Of a stretch of DNA of 64,000 nt, positions 43,698 to 52,042 are shown piece by piece. The stretch comes from Phycobacter sedimenti (GTDB lineage Bacteria > Pseudomonadota > Alphaproteobacteria > Rhodobacterales > Rhodobacteraceae). Every line of letters starts with the position of its first letter. Positions within the stretch are counted from its first letter, which is position 1. The DNA lies in contig NZ_JBBVGR010000004.1 of assembly GCF_038148855.1 (NCBI RefSeq), positions 124,001 to 188,000 on the forward strand, written 5' to 3'. Both the position numbers and the translations under genes were made by a program. The notes beneath the pieces were generated by a model. That model saw only the letters and a list, made by a program, of their open reading frames with translations. It was not told the DNA's origin and ran no database searches.

Positions 43698-44123
43698 ATG
43701 TCCGAATACGCCCCTGACGACGCCCCCTTGCGCCGCTTCGATGTGACCCGCACAGAGATCGACCGGGTGGTGGGCGTCTTTTACGCCCGCATCCGCAGCC
43801 ATCCCGCCCTTGGCCCGGTCTTTGCCGCCCATGTGAGCAACTGGCCCGAGCACGAAGACAAGATCGCCCGGTTCTGGCGCAACGCAATCCTGCGCGACAA
43901 GTGCTACAGCGGCAATCCGATGCGTGTGCATGTGACGCGCCCTGACGTCAGGGCCGAACATTTTCCCCAATGGCTCGCCCTGTTTCACGAGGTCCTTCAG
44001 GCGGAACTCCCCGCGCAGACGGCCGCCAGCTGGGGCGCCCTCGCGGACAGGATCGGCGAGGGCTTCAGAACAGGCGTTGTGGCCATGCGCCAGCCAAAGG
44101 ATGCAGTTCCGAACCTGTTCTGA
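43698..44123 (+). CDS. Group 3 truncated haemoglobin
   Basis: This 141-residue haem protein is of the trHb3 family. Family features are VVGVFYARIRSHPALGPVFAAHV, IARFWRNAIL and the proximal His region AEHFPQWLALFHEVL. Such proteins bind O2/NO and are linked to nitrosative stress or haem handling. An NnrR/FNR-like box lies upstream. It is divergent from a VIT1/CCC1 carrier and followed by an intergenic repeat. Confidence 0.88.
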   Translation: MSEYAPDDAPLRRFDVTRTEIDRVVGVFYARIRSHPALGPVFAAHVSNWPEHEDKIARFWRNAILRDKCYSGNPMRVHVTRPDVRAEHFPQWLALFHEVLQAELPAQTAASWGALADRIGEGFRTGVVAMRQPKDAVPNLF

Positions 44124-44140
44124 CGTTCTGTTGTGACGAC

Positions 44141-44214
44141 CGGCCGCGCCGCGCCAGCGGCGCCGGGCCCAACGGGGCGAGGCCGTCGCCAGACGGCCGC
44201 AGCCCGGGCGGGAG
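44141..44214 (+). repeat. Intergenic structured repeat, copy 4 (short form)
   Basis: The element holds GCGCCGCGCCAGCGGCGCC, then GGGCCCAACGG, then a perfect hairpin GGCCGTC (44181-44187)/GACGGCC (44192-44198), and the terminal GCGGGAG (44208-44214). It lies 17 bases after the haemoglobin stop. The left half (CTCCCGC block) is missing. Confidence 0.7.
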
Positions 44215-44258
44215 CTGCACCTTTCCCTTCGGTCACAGCCGCCAGCCAGCCCAAACCG

Positions 44259-45278
44259 CTAGGTTTTGCGCTTTGAAAACAGGCCCGACAGCGCGCCCTG
44301 GACCACCTTGCGGGTCGAAGGCTTGCGATGCGCGGAAAACGGCATCGGCCGGCACACCTCCATCGCCGCGATACCCACCCGCGCCGACAGCGCCCCGTTG
44401 ACCACGCCCTCACCGAACCGGCGCGACAGTTTCGACAGGACCGAGCCACCCAGAACCGACTCCAGCATGTCATCGCCTGCCGCAACGGCCCCCGTCGCCA
44501 CAAGATGCGCCAGAACCGCCCGCATCAGCCGCCAGGAACTGAAAAGCCCCGACCGGCCGCCATAAATCTCAGCCACCCGGCGGATCATCCGCACCGAAGC
44601 CGTCAGCGCCACCACCACATCCGCAAGCGCCAGGGGCACCAGTGCCGTTACCATCGCCACCTGCCGCGCTGCGGCCTCGACCTCAATCAGGGCCTGCGCA
44701 TCCAGCGGCGCCAGCAATTCCTCTTCAACGAGGTCCAGCACCGCATCGCCATCCATCACCTCGCCGCTACGCTCCGCCAGACGGGCGCGCTGCCAGCTCA
44801 GGTCTGCGCGATGGGCATAAAAGCGGTCTATCCGATCCTGAACCTGCCGCGCAGCGGAGATATCCACGGGCGCGGAGGCCCGCGCCTGCGCAGCGGTGCG
44901 GCGCAGATCGTCCACCCGGCGCAATCGCGCAATCGCCAGCCCTTCCCACACCAGCATGACCAGCGCCAAAGCCAGCAGGATCACCAGCCCTGCACTGACC
45001 GCCCAGCCCAGAAGCGGGATCCGCGCAACCAGGGATGTGGCAAAATCCCAGGCAGCGACCGAGACCACCGCCCCAACAAGCGCCAGCAGCATGCCCCAGA
45101 ACCATCGCGACAGGCGCGAGCCTGGGCGGGCCGCCAGACGGGCCGCCCGCTCCAGCGCCGCGGGCGAGGCCTCCGGCCCCGCAAGAGGCGCGATGTCCGG
45201 CACCGGCGCGGCCTCGCTCACCCCGGGCGCGGGCTTGGCGTCATGCTCAAGATCAAAAATAACGGGGCCCTGGGTCAT
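44259..45278 (-). CDS. YcjF-type membrane protein (DUF697)
   Basis: This 339-residue protein has two adjacent hydrophobic segments (about 60-110: WFWGMLLALVGAVVSVAAWDF and LGWAVSAGLVILLALALVMLVW) and a C-terminal DUF697 region (about 200-320) with LADVVVALTASVRMIRRVAEIYGGRSG and LLRHLVATGAVAAGDDML-like HLVATGAVAAGDDM. YcjF and YcjX are encoded together in many proteobacteria and are stress- or phage-shock-linked there. Here the start overlaps the GNAT stop by four bases. Confidence 0.82.
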   Translation of the reverse strand: MTQGPVIFDLEHDAKPAPGVSEAAPVPDIAPLAGPEASPAALERAARLAARPGSRLSRWFWGMLLALVGAVVSVAAWDFATSLVARIPLLGWAVSAGLVILLALALVMLVWEGLAIARLRRVDDLRRTAAQARASAPVDISAARQVQDRIDRFYAHRADLSWQRARLAERSGEVMDGDAVLDLVEEELLAPLDAQALIEVEAAARQVAMVTALVPLALADVVVALTASVRMIRRVAEIYGGRSGLFSSWRLMRAVLAHLVATGAVAAGDDMLESVLGGSVLSKLSRRFGEGVVNGALSARVGIAAMEVCRPMPFSAHRKPSTRKVVQGALSGLFSKRKT

Positions 45279-45757
45279 GCAGGTTCCTCCAGCTTGCCAT
45301 CACACGAAGGCCAGACGAATTCGATATCCGGCAGGCCCTCTTCATTGCGATTCCCGTCGCTGCGCCGGACCTCGGCAAAACCTTCACGCCGATAGAACCG
45401 CTGCGCGCCCTGATTGGCCTGAAAGGTCCAGAGACTGAGCCGCAGCGTTTCAGCCTCCGTGCCGACCTGCCCCTTTGCAGCATCCAGGAGCCGCTTTCCG
45501 ATCCCCCTGCCGCAGGCCTCGGTGGCCACGTAAAGAGAGCAGATTTCCCCGCCGTCCCGCGCCAGAAATCCCAGGATCCCCCCCTCCGCTTCAGCCACCG
45601 TGACCCAGCCTCGGTCGATCATCTCCCCGCAAAAGGCAATGGTTTCGGCCCCTGTATAAAGATCAGGCATCCACGCGGTTTCTTTCGAGAACCCATGCAG
45701 GATCTCGCCAATCTGTCCGGCATCGGTCGAACGGGCAGGCCGCAAGGTCAGGCTCAT
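45275..45757 (-). CDS. GNAT-family N-acetyltransferase
   Basis: This 160-residue protein has the acetyl-CoA-binding GNAT motif A CGRGIGKRLLDAAK near residue 88, and motif B LWTFQANQGAQRFYRREGF. It overlaps ycjX upstream (ATGA) and ycjF downstream (four bases), so the three genes are probably translated from one mRNA. The substrate is unknown; its placement inside the ycjX-ycjF pair is unusual. Confidence 0.85.
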   Translation of the reverse strand: MSLTLRPARSTDAGQIGEILHGFSKETAWMPDLYTGAETIAFCGEMIDRGWVTVAEAEGGILGFLARDGGEICSLYVATEACGRGIGKRLLDAAKGQVGTEAETLRLSLWTFQANQGAQRFYRREGFAEVRRSDGNRNEEGLPDIEFVWPSCDGKLEEPA

Positions 45758-47172
45758 AGCCGATCTCCGATCAGGAATTCCGCCGCCCGGTCCAGCCGGA
45801 TATGCGGCGGGCCGTCACCGGGTTTGAGATCCAGGACCGCAGGCGCGAAGTGCATCGTCTTGTAGTCCCCTTCCAGCCAACGCTCGGCGCCCTGACGGGC
45901 CGGGACAAGCAGCTTGCCCGGATCCTGCGGCAATGCGCCGGGATAAAAGGCTGCCTGTCGGCCGCTGTCCAGCAGGGTGCCCCGCACACACGGCAGATCG
46001 CGCCCCTCGTGCGAGCGCATTTCCTCGGTCGTCGCCCGGATCGAGGCCAGCGCAAGCGCTGCCGTCTGCGCCCCGGCAAAGCGGGCGCGATCCCGTGCGT
46101 CGCGGGTCAGCGCTTCGATCACGGACGTCAACTGCGGGTGCTGCTCGTGGTGCAGATGATCCGCCTTCGTCGCTGCAAAGAGGATCTTCTCAACCCGTTT
46201 TCCGCCCAGAATTCGCGTCAGAAACCGATTGCGGCCGGGCCGGAAGGCGCCAAGGATATCCGCCATCGACTGGCGCAGGTCCTCGACCGCGGGCGGCCCG
46301 GAATGAATGGCCCCCAGGGCATCTACCAGCACCACCTGCCGGTCGATCCGTGAGAAATGATCGCGGAAGAACGGCCTGACCACCTGCGCCTTGTAGGCCT
46401 CATAACGCCGCGCCATCTCGCGGCGCAGGCTGCCACGCGGCGGCTTTTCCTGCCCGGCCCGCAATGGTGCAAAGGTCAGAACCGGCGATCCTGCCAAATC
46501 GCCCGGCAACAGGAACCGACCCGGCGTGCAATCGTAAAACCCCGCTTTGCGAGCGGCGGTCAGGTAGTCGGTGAAGGCCGCGGCAAGCGCCTGGGCCTGT
46601 GGCTCTTCATGGGGCGCTCCGGCGTTGCATGAGGCAACCGCCGCGAGGAAAGACTTCGCTTCGGCGCGCGGCTTGATCCGCGTCAGAACCTCGTTTGACC
46701 AATCATCATAGGTCTTGTCGAGCAGCGACAGATCCAGCAGCCACTCCCCCGGATAGTCCACGATATCGAGGTGCAGCACACGTGACCCCTGAAGGCCCGC
46801 CAAAAGGCCCGTGGGCCGCACCTTGAGGCTCAGCCGCAGTTCTGAGACGGCCCGCGTGCTGTCAGGCCAGTGCGGCGCCGGACCGGTCAGGGCCGCCAGG
46901 TGGTTTTCATAGTCAAAGCGCGGCACCGTGTCATCGGGCTGGGGCTGCAGAAAGGCCGTCTCGATCCGCCCCTCGCGCGCCGCCGACAACTGCAGCATGC
47001 GGCCCCGGTTCATAAGGTTGGCCACCAGCGAGGTGATGAAAACGGTCTTGCCCGCCCGCGCAAGCCCCGTCACGCCAAGACGCAGGGACGGCTCGAAAAG
47101 GGCCTCGGACAGGCCGCTGCCCAGGGCCTCGACCCTGCGGGCCGTGCTGTCGGCTAGGGATGTCAGTACCAC
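45754..47172 (-). CDS. YcjX-family GTPase-like protein (GTG start)
   Basis: YcjX is 472 residues from GTG 47172, with AAGG upstream. The longer frame overlaps truA and is rejected. The P-loop GLARAGKTVFITSLVANLM lies near residue 35. Later features are VDYPGEWLLDLSLLDKTYDDW, VLVDALGAIHSG and FAATKADHLHHEQHPQL (the NKxD-like base-recognition region TKAD). It belongs to the DUF463 family. The gene is followed by the GNAT and ycjF genes in an overlapping array. Confidence 0.88.
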   Translation of the reverse strand: MVLTSLADSTARRVEALGSGLSEALFEPSLRLGVTGLARAGKTVFITSLVANLMNRGRMLQLSAAREGRIETAFLQPQPDDTVPRFDYENHLAALTGPAPHWPDSTRAVSELRLSLKVRPTGLLAGLQGSRVLHLDIVDYPGEWLLDLSLLDKTYDDWSNEVLTRIKPRAEAKSFLAAVASCNAGAPHEEPQAQALAAAFTDYLTAARKAGFYDCTPGRFLLPGDLAGSPVLTFAPLRAGQEKPPRGSLRREMARRYEAYKAQVVRPFFRDHFSRIDRQVVLVDALGAIHSGPPAVEDLRQSMADILGAFRPGRNRFLTRILGGKRVEKILFAATKADHLHHEQHPQLTSVIEALTRDARDRARFAGAQTAALALASIRATTEEMRSHEGRDLPCVRGTLLDSGRQAAFYPGALPQDPGKLLVPARQGAERWLEGDYKTMHFAPAVLDLKPGDGPPHIRLDRAAEFLIGDRL

Positions 47173-47318
47173 GCGCCTGCCTTTGTTCTGCTCTGCCACT
47201 TGCTTCGGTCGTTGCGCCGATTCAGTCAAGATAGGAAGGAAGGCGCGGCGATACCAGTGCAGGGCGTGCCATCCCCAAGGGGCTTGCCTCAGCCTGTGGC
47301 CCGCGCTACTGCCCCGCC

Positions 47319-48098
47319 ATGGCACGCTATGCTTTGAAAGTCGAATATCACGGAGCTCCTTTTGCCGGGTGGCAAAGGCAGAAGGATCAGCCTTCGGTGC
47401 AAGGCGCGATCGAGGCGGCTCTGGCGCGGCTTGAGCCGGGGGAGCACACGATTGCCGCCGCAGGGCGCACGGATGCCGGGGTTCATGCGCTGGGGCAAGT
47501 GGCCCATTGCGACCTTGCAAAAGACTGGGATCCCTTCCGTCTGTCCGAAGCGTTGAACTATCACCTGAAACCGGAGCCGGTGGCGATCACGGCCTGCGCA
47601 AGGGTGGCCGATGACTGGCACGCGCGGTTCTCTGCCGTCGAGCGCCAGTATCTCTTCCGCATCCTGATGCGCCGCGCCCCGGCCACCCATGAGGCCGGAC
47701 AGGTCTGGCAGATCTCCCATGATCTGAATGTGGAGGCGATGCAGGAGGCGGCAGATCACCTGTTGGGCCGCCATGACTTCACCACCTTCCGCTCGTCGAT
47801 CTGCCAGGCGCAAAGCCCGGTCAAGACGCTGGACGAGTTGCGCGTTGAGAGGGTTGCCGGCTTCACTGGTCCCGAAGTGCACTTTCACGTGCGCGCCCGC
47901 AGCTTCCTGCACAACCAGGTGCGCAGCTTTGTCGGCACGCTGGAGCGGGTCGGCGCGGGCAGCTGGACGCCACAGGGCGTGAAGGGCGCTCTTGAGGCCT
48001 GCGACCGCGCCGCCTGCGGCCCGGTCTGCCCGGGACATGGCCTCTACCTTGCCCGCGTAGGCTATCCTGACCCGGTGTTCACCGAAGACCACGAATAA
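47319..48098 (+). CDS. truA: tRNA pseudouridine(38-40) synthase TruA
   Basis: TruA is 259 residues. It has the catalytic Asp in AAGRTDAGVHALGQVAHC, GAPFAGWQRQKDQPSVQG near the N-terminus, and ARSFLHNQVRSFVGTL. It modifies U38, U39 and U40 of the tRNA anticodon stem. It is divergent from ycjX with 146 bases between them. A long structured repeat follows. Confidence 0.96.
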   Translation: MARYALKVEYHGAPFAGWQRQKDQPSVQGAIEAALARLEPGEHTIAAAGRTDAGVHALGQVAHCDLAKDWDPFRLSEALNYHLKPEPVAITACARVADDWHARFSAVERQYLFRILMRRAPATHEAGQVWQISHDLNVEAMQEAADHLLGRHDFTTFRSSICQAQSPVKTLDELRVERVAGFTGPEVHFHVRARSFLHNQVRSFVGTLERVGAGSWTPQGVKGALEACDRAACGPVCPGHGLYLARVGYPDPVFTEDHE

Positions 48099-48108
48099 AA
48101 TACAAGCT

Positions 48109-48387
48109 CTCCCGCGCCTTTCCCCGCATCACAGATGCGCAAGAAAGCCTTGGGCCCGGCGCCGCTGACGCGGCGCGGTCCCTCTTTAGCCGCCGGGTCA
48201 AGGGCGGCTCTGCCGCCGCGCGGCACGCGCGGTTTACCCTTGAGGCGGCAGCCGATACCACAATCGAACACGCGCGTTCAGGGGCACACCTGCCCCTGAA
48301 CCGCTTCCCCAGCAGATCTGCGCCGCGTCAGCGGCGCCAGGCCCAACCATGAGCAGCATTCGCAAGAATGCTCCAAATGGGCGGGAG
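48109..48387 (+). repeat. Intergenic structured repeat, copy 5 (long form)
   Basis: The element runs from CTCCCGC (48109-48115) to GCGGGAG (48381-48387). Inner pairings are TCAAGGG/CCCTTGA enclosing GGCGGC/GCCGCC and CCGCGCG/CGCGCGG; GTTCAGGGGCA (48276-48286) with TGCCCCTGAAC (48291-48301); and AGCATTC (48355-48361) with GAATGCT (48366-48372). GCGGCGCCAGGCCCAACC is also present. It lies 11 bases after truA and 14 bases before the stop of the thioesterase gene on the other strand. Confidence 0.8.
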
Positions 48388-48400
48388 CCCCCGTTCGCAG

Positions 48401-49201
48401 TCAGGAGGGCGGATGCAGCACAAGGGTCTGCAGCGCCGTGCCGAACGGTCCCTTGGTGTCGTGCAAGACCGATTGCGACATGCCGATACCCGTGCCATGC
48501 CAATGTGAAATCGCCTCGGCAGCCAGCCAATCGCTTTCCGGCTCTCGGTGGACGTGCAGCGTCAGGTCCGTGTTCATGAACCCCATCTCGGAGGGGCGCG
48601 CATTCCAGGAAATGCCGTTGCCGCAATCGGCCAGCGCGCAGATGGACTGGATGGGCGATTGCACCTCCCCGTCCAAAAGCTGCGGCGTGCGCATCCACAT
48701 GGTCTTCGGCCCGATGCCCACCGAGAAACCAGGGGCGTAGGCCACCTCGATGAAATCGGCAAAAAACGGTTTCTGATGCGGACCCCTGTCGGGGAAAAAC
48801 GGCCCCGGCACGGCCTCTTCGAATCGCAAGGGGGTCACCGGCGTGGTCGGCACCGGCCCGAGGGTCTTGCGAACCAGGTGCATCGTGCTTGCCCGGGCGC
48901 AGAGTGTGCCTTCGAGATCCCGCACCGAAACCAAGGTAGTCGCAAGCGTTCGGGTGTGGCGCGTCGTCTCCGCAGAAACCTGCAGGCCCGCCAGGGGCAA
49001 GGGCCGCAGGATATCAAGGGTCAGCCGGGTCAGCATCTTCTCTGGCCCGACCTCCTGTTCGGCGGCCCGCGCAACCAGCCCCGTTACGGGGCCGGCATGA
49101 CAGTGCGCGGGCGACCAGGGCCCGCGCGCCGTATCATTCCCGACAAAAACGCCTTGCGCGTCCTGCGAGAAAAACGGCGGCGCGGTGCGGGCATCGGCCA
49201 C
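48401..49201 (-). CDS. Double-hotdog acyl-CoA thioesterase-like protein (GTG start)
   Basis: The protein is about 266 residues from GTG 49201. The longer frame would run into the acyl-CoA dehydrogenase. It has features of the TesB-like double hotdog fold: LDILRPLPLAGLQVSAETTRHTRTLATTLVSVRD in the first half and the second hotdog with DLTLHVHREPESDWLAAEA near residue 210. It starts five bases after the acyl-CoA dehydrogenase stop, so the two are co-transcribed and probably act on the same acyl-CoA. Confidence 0.75.
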   Translation of the reverse strand: MADARTAPPFFSQDAQGVFVGNDTARGPWSPAHCHAGPVTGLVARAAEQEVGPEKMLTRLTLDILRPLPLAGLQVSAETTRHTRTLATTLVSVRDLEGTLCARASTMHLVRKTLGPVPTTPVTPLRFEEAVPGPFFPDRGPHQKPFFADFIEVAYAPGFSVGIGPKTMWMRTPQLLDGEVQSPIQSICALADCGNGISWNARPSEMGFMNTDLTLHVHREPESDWLAAEAISHWHGTGIGMSQSVLHDTKGPFGTALQTLVLHPPS

Positions 49202-49206
49202 GCGAT

Positions 49207-50442
49207 TCAGACCTTTTCCTGCGTGTACTTCTTCAGCTCGGCCCGAGCGACCTGACGCCGATGCACTGCATCGGGGCCATCCGCCAGGCGCAGGGTGCGC
49301 ACATGGGTCCATGCAATGCCGAGGGGCGTATCCTGGCTGATCCCCTGTCCGCCATGCATCTGCACCGCCTCATCGATGACCTTGAGCGCAACGCGCGGCG
49401 CGACCACCTTGATCTGACTGATCCACGGGGCCGCCGCCACCTTGTCGCCCTGATCCATGTACCAGGCCGCCTTGAGGCACAACAGCCGCGCCATTTCGAT
49501 CTCCATGCGGCATTCGGCAATGATGTCATAGTTGGCGCCCAGCTGCGCCAGCTTCTTGCCAAAGGCCTCGCGCTGAAGCGAGCGTTTGCACAGAAGCTCA
49601 AGCGCCGCTTCGGCCTGACCGATGGCCCGCATGCAGTGGTGGATCCGTCCCGGCCCGAGGCGCCCTTGCGCAATCTCGAAACCGCGCCCTTCGCCCAGAA
49701 GCAGGTTCTCGGCTGGCACGCGCACATTGGTGAAACGGATGTGCATATGACCATGCGGGGCATCGTCGTGGCCGTAGACTTCCATCGGGCGCAGGATCTC
49801 GATCCCCTCGGCGCCCGCGGGCACCACGATCATCGACTGGCGCTTGTGCTTGGGCAGATCGTCGCCGCCGGTCTTGACCATGACGATATAGACCTTGCAG
49901 CGCGGATCGCCGGCGCCCGAGGCCCACCATTTTTCGCCGTTCAGCACATAGTCATCGCCATCGCGCACGCAGGACATGCAGATATTGGTTGCATCGGACG
50001 AAGCCACATCCGGCTCGGTCATCAGATAGGCCGAGCGGATCTCCCCCTCCAGAAGCGGCGCCAGCCACTGCTGCTTCATCTTCTCGGTGCCGTAACGTTC
50101 GAAGACTTCCATGTTGCCGGTATCAGGCGCAGAGCAGTTGAAGACCTCGGCCCCCAGCGGCGTCTTGCCCATTTCTTCGGCAAAGAGCGCATATTCGACC
50201 GTGCTGAGACCAAAGCCCTTGTCGCTGTCGGTCAGCCAGAAGTTCCACAGACCTTCGGATTTCGCCTTCGCCTTCAACCCCTCAAGGATCTCGGCCTGCC
50301 GCGCCGTATAGGCCCAGCGGTCCTCCTTGCCGATTTCGGCCTGATACTCGGCCTCCAGCGGCATGATCTCGTCGCGCACCATGGCTGCGACCCGATCGAG
50401 CAGTTTGCGGTTTTCCTCCCGCATCCCGAAATTCATATCCAT
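49207..50442 (-). CDS. Acyl-CoA dehydrogenase
   Basis: This 411-residue FAD-dependent enzyme begins at ATG 50442 with AGGGAGG upstream. Family features are AYLMTEPDVASSDATNI and GEKWWASGAGD for FAD and substrate binding, and GRLGPGRIHHCMRAIGQAEAALEL in the helical C-domain, ending MHGGQGISQDTPLGIAWTHVRTLRLADGPD. It belongs to the long-chain FadE17-like subgroup. It forms an operon with the thioesterase and is divergent from the hydroxyacid dehydrogenase. Confidence 0.92.
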   Translation of the reverse strand: MDMNFGMREENRKLLDRVAAMVRDEIMPLEAEYQAEIGKEDRWAYTARQAEILEGLKAKAKSEGLWNFWLTDSDKGFGLSTVEYALFAEEMGKTPLGAEVFNCSAPDTGNMEVFERYGTEKMKQQWLAPLLEGEIRSAYLMTEPDVASSDATNICMSCVRDGDDYVLNGEKWWASGAGDPRCKVYIVMVKTGGDDLPKHKRQSMIVVPAGAEGIEILRPMEVYGHDDAPHGHMHIRFTNVRVPAENLLLGEGRGFEIAQGRLGPGRIHHCMRAIGQAEAALELLCKRSLQREAFGKKLAQLGANYDIIAECRMEIEMARLLCLKAAWYMDQGDKVAAAPWISQIKVVAPRVALKVIDEAVQMHGGQGISQDTPLGIAWTHVRTLRLADGPDAVHRRQVARAELKKYTQEKV

Positions 50443-50566
50443 GACCGTCCTCCCTGCGGCTTTCGCTTTGGTCGAAATCATGGCTTAGTCGCGCAAAGAC
50501 TGTCCAGCGCTGTGACGGAACGTAACAGGCTGACGGTACGGCACAAAGACGAAGGACATTGTTTCA

Positions 50567-51502
50567 ATGGCATTGCTCATCAGCATCGGGCACGGCGGAT
50601 GGTACAGCGAAGAGGACCTGGCGGCAGAGCTGCGTAGGCTTGCCCCCGGAGCTGATATCCGCCCCGCCTCAGACCCCGGAAACCTCGATGAAATCACCAT
50701 GCTGGCGGTTTCCAACCTCAGGACGGATATCGCCGCGCGCCTGCCGAACCTGCAGCTGGTGCAGAAACTCGGCGCCGGGGTGGAGACCATCGTCAATCAC
50801 CCCACCGTGGCCCCTCATGTGCGCGTGACGCGCCTCAAACCCGAGGAACCCGCCCGCGAGATCGCCGAATACTGCCTGGCTTATGTGCTTCGCGAGCAGC
50901 GCAACCTACTGCACCATGCCAAGGCACAGAGCCGCGCCCATTGGGATCCGGTCGAACCGAAGCGCACGCATTTGACGACCGTGGGGGTACTGGGTCTGGG
51001 TCATATCGGCGGGCTGACGGCACGACTGATGGCACGCCTCGGCTTTCAGGTCCACGGCTGGAGCCGCACTGAAAAAGCCATCGAGGGCGTCACCTGCCAC
51101 CACGGCAGTGATGCCCTGCCGGAGATGCTGGGACAATGCGACTATGTCTGCGCGATCCTGCCTTCGACGCCGGACACCCGTGGCCTGATGAATGCAGAGA
51201 TGCTGGCGGCAATGAAGCCCGGCGCGGTCCTGATCAACGCCGGACGCGGCGATCTCATCGATGAAGCCGCGCTGATTGCCGCGCTGGACAAAGGCACACC
51301 GGGCCATGCGGTGCTGGATGTCCTGTGCACCGAGCCTTTGCCCGAAGACGATCCGCTCTGGCGCCACCCTGCCGTCACAATCACCCCGCATGTGTCGGGC
51401 TGGCACTTGGGCGATGCGCTGGGGGATGTGGTGGAAAACCTGCGCCGCCTGACCAGTGGCGAGGCCTTGCTGCACGAGGTGGACCGGGCGCGCGGCTACT
51501 GA
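50567..51502 (+). CDS. D-isomer-specific 2-hydroxyacid dehydrogenase
   Basis: This 311-residue protein resembles glyoxylate/hydroxypyruvate reductase A. The NAD(P)-binding motif VGVLGLGHIGGLTARLMARLGF lies near residue 140. The catalytic Arg is in INAGRGDLIDEAALI, with Glu and His in CTEPLPEDDPLWRHPAVTITPHVSG. It reduces glyoxylate, hydroxypyruvate or a related 2-keto acid. It is divergent from the acyl-CoA dehydrogenase. Confidence 0.88.
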   Translation: MALLISIGHGGWYSEEDLAAELRRLAPGADIRPASDPGNLDEITMLAVSNLRTDIAARLPNLQLVQKLGAGVETIVNHPTVAPHVRVTRLKPEEPAREIAEYCLAYVLREQRNLLHHAKAQSRAHWDPVEPKRTHLTTVGVLGLGHIGGLTARLMARLGFQVHGWSRTEKAIEGVTCHHGSDALPEMLGQCDYVCAILPSTPDTRGLMNAEMLAAMKPGAVLINAGRGDLIDEAALIAALDKGTPGHAVLDVLCTEPLPEDDPLWRHPAVTITPHVSGWHLGDALGDVVENLRRLTSGEALLHEVDRARGY

Positions 51503-51520
51503 CGCGCCCGGATACCTGTC

Positions 51521-52039
51521 TCAGATCGGCGCGAGGCACTGAAAACCAGAGCGTTCATACAGCAGCGGCTCGCCGTCGCCCTGCGCGATATCGACGATCC
51601 GCCCGATGAAGACCGTATGGCTGCCCGCCTCGGTCGCCTCGATCACATCGCAGGAAAAGCATAACAGCGCAGAGGTAAGTCGCGGCAGGCCGCGCGCGTC
51701 GCTGATCCAGTCGCCTTCCGCGAATTTTGCTTCGCCCGTGACCCCGCCCTGACCGGCGAATTGCAGCGCCAAGAGGCCGTCGGGCTTGGCCAGTAGGTTG
51801 ACGTTGAAGCGGCCCGTCTCATGGATCGCAGCGCGGGTGCCGGTGGCGCGGTTGACGCAGACCAGAAGGCTGGGCGGATCGGCTGAGACCGAGCAGACGG
51901 CGGTGGCGGTGATGCCCCGCCGCTCTGCGCCCTTCCCTGACCCATCGTCTGACCCCGAAAGGGCGGTGATCACCGTCACCGCCCCCGGAAACCGCGCCAT
52001 GGCCGACCGGAAGGCGCTCGGATCGACGCACATGCTCAT
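51521..52039 (-). CDS. Flavin reductase (StyB-like)
   Basis: This 172-residue flavin reductase-like domain protein is of the HpaC/StyB type. FRSAMARFPGAVTVITAL and GITATAVCSVSADPPSLLVCVNRATGTRAAI, then FNVNLLA, are the family features. It supplies reduced FAD to the monooxygenase encoded just upstream, whose stop is three bases before its start. The pair resembles the StyA/StyB two-component system. Confidence 0.88.
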   Translation of the reverse strand: MSMCVDPSAFRSAMARFPGAVTVITALSGSDDGSGKGAERRGITATAVCSVSADPPSLLVCVNRATGTRAAIHETGRFNVNLLAKPDGLLALQFAGQGGVTGEAKFAEGDWISDARGLPRLTSALLCFSCDVIEATEAGSHTVFIGRIVDIAQGDGEPLLYERSGFQCLAPI

Positions 52040-52042
52040 GCC

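Noticed and set aside
47173..47520. N-terminal extension of the YcjX-like gene
   Set aside because: It would overlap the start of truA on the other strand and run through Pro/Arg-rich codons; GTG 47172 with AAGG fits better.
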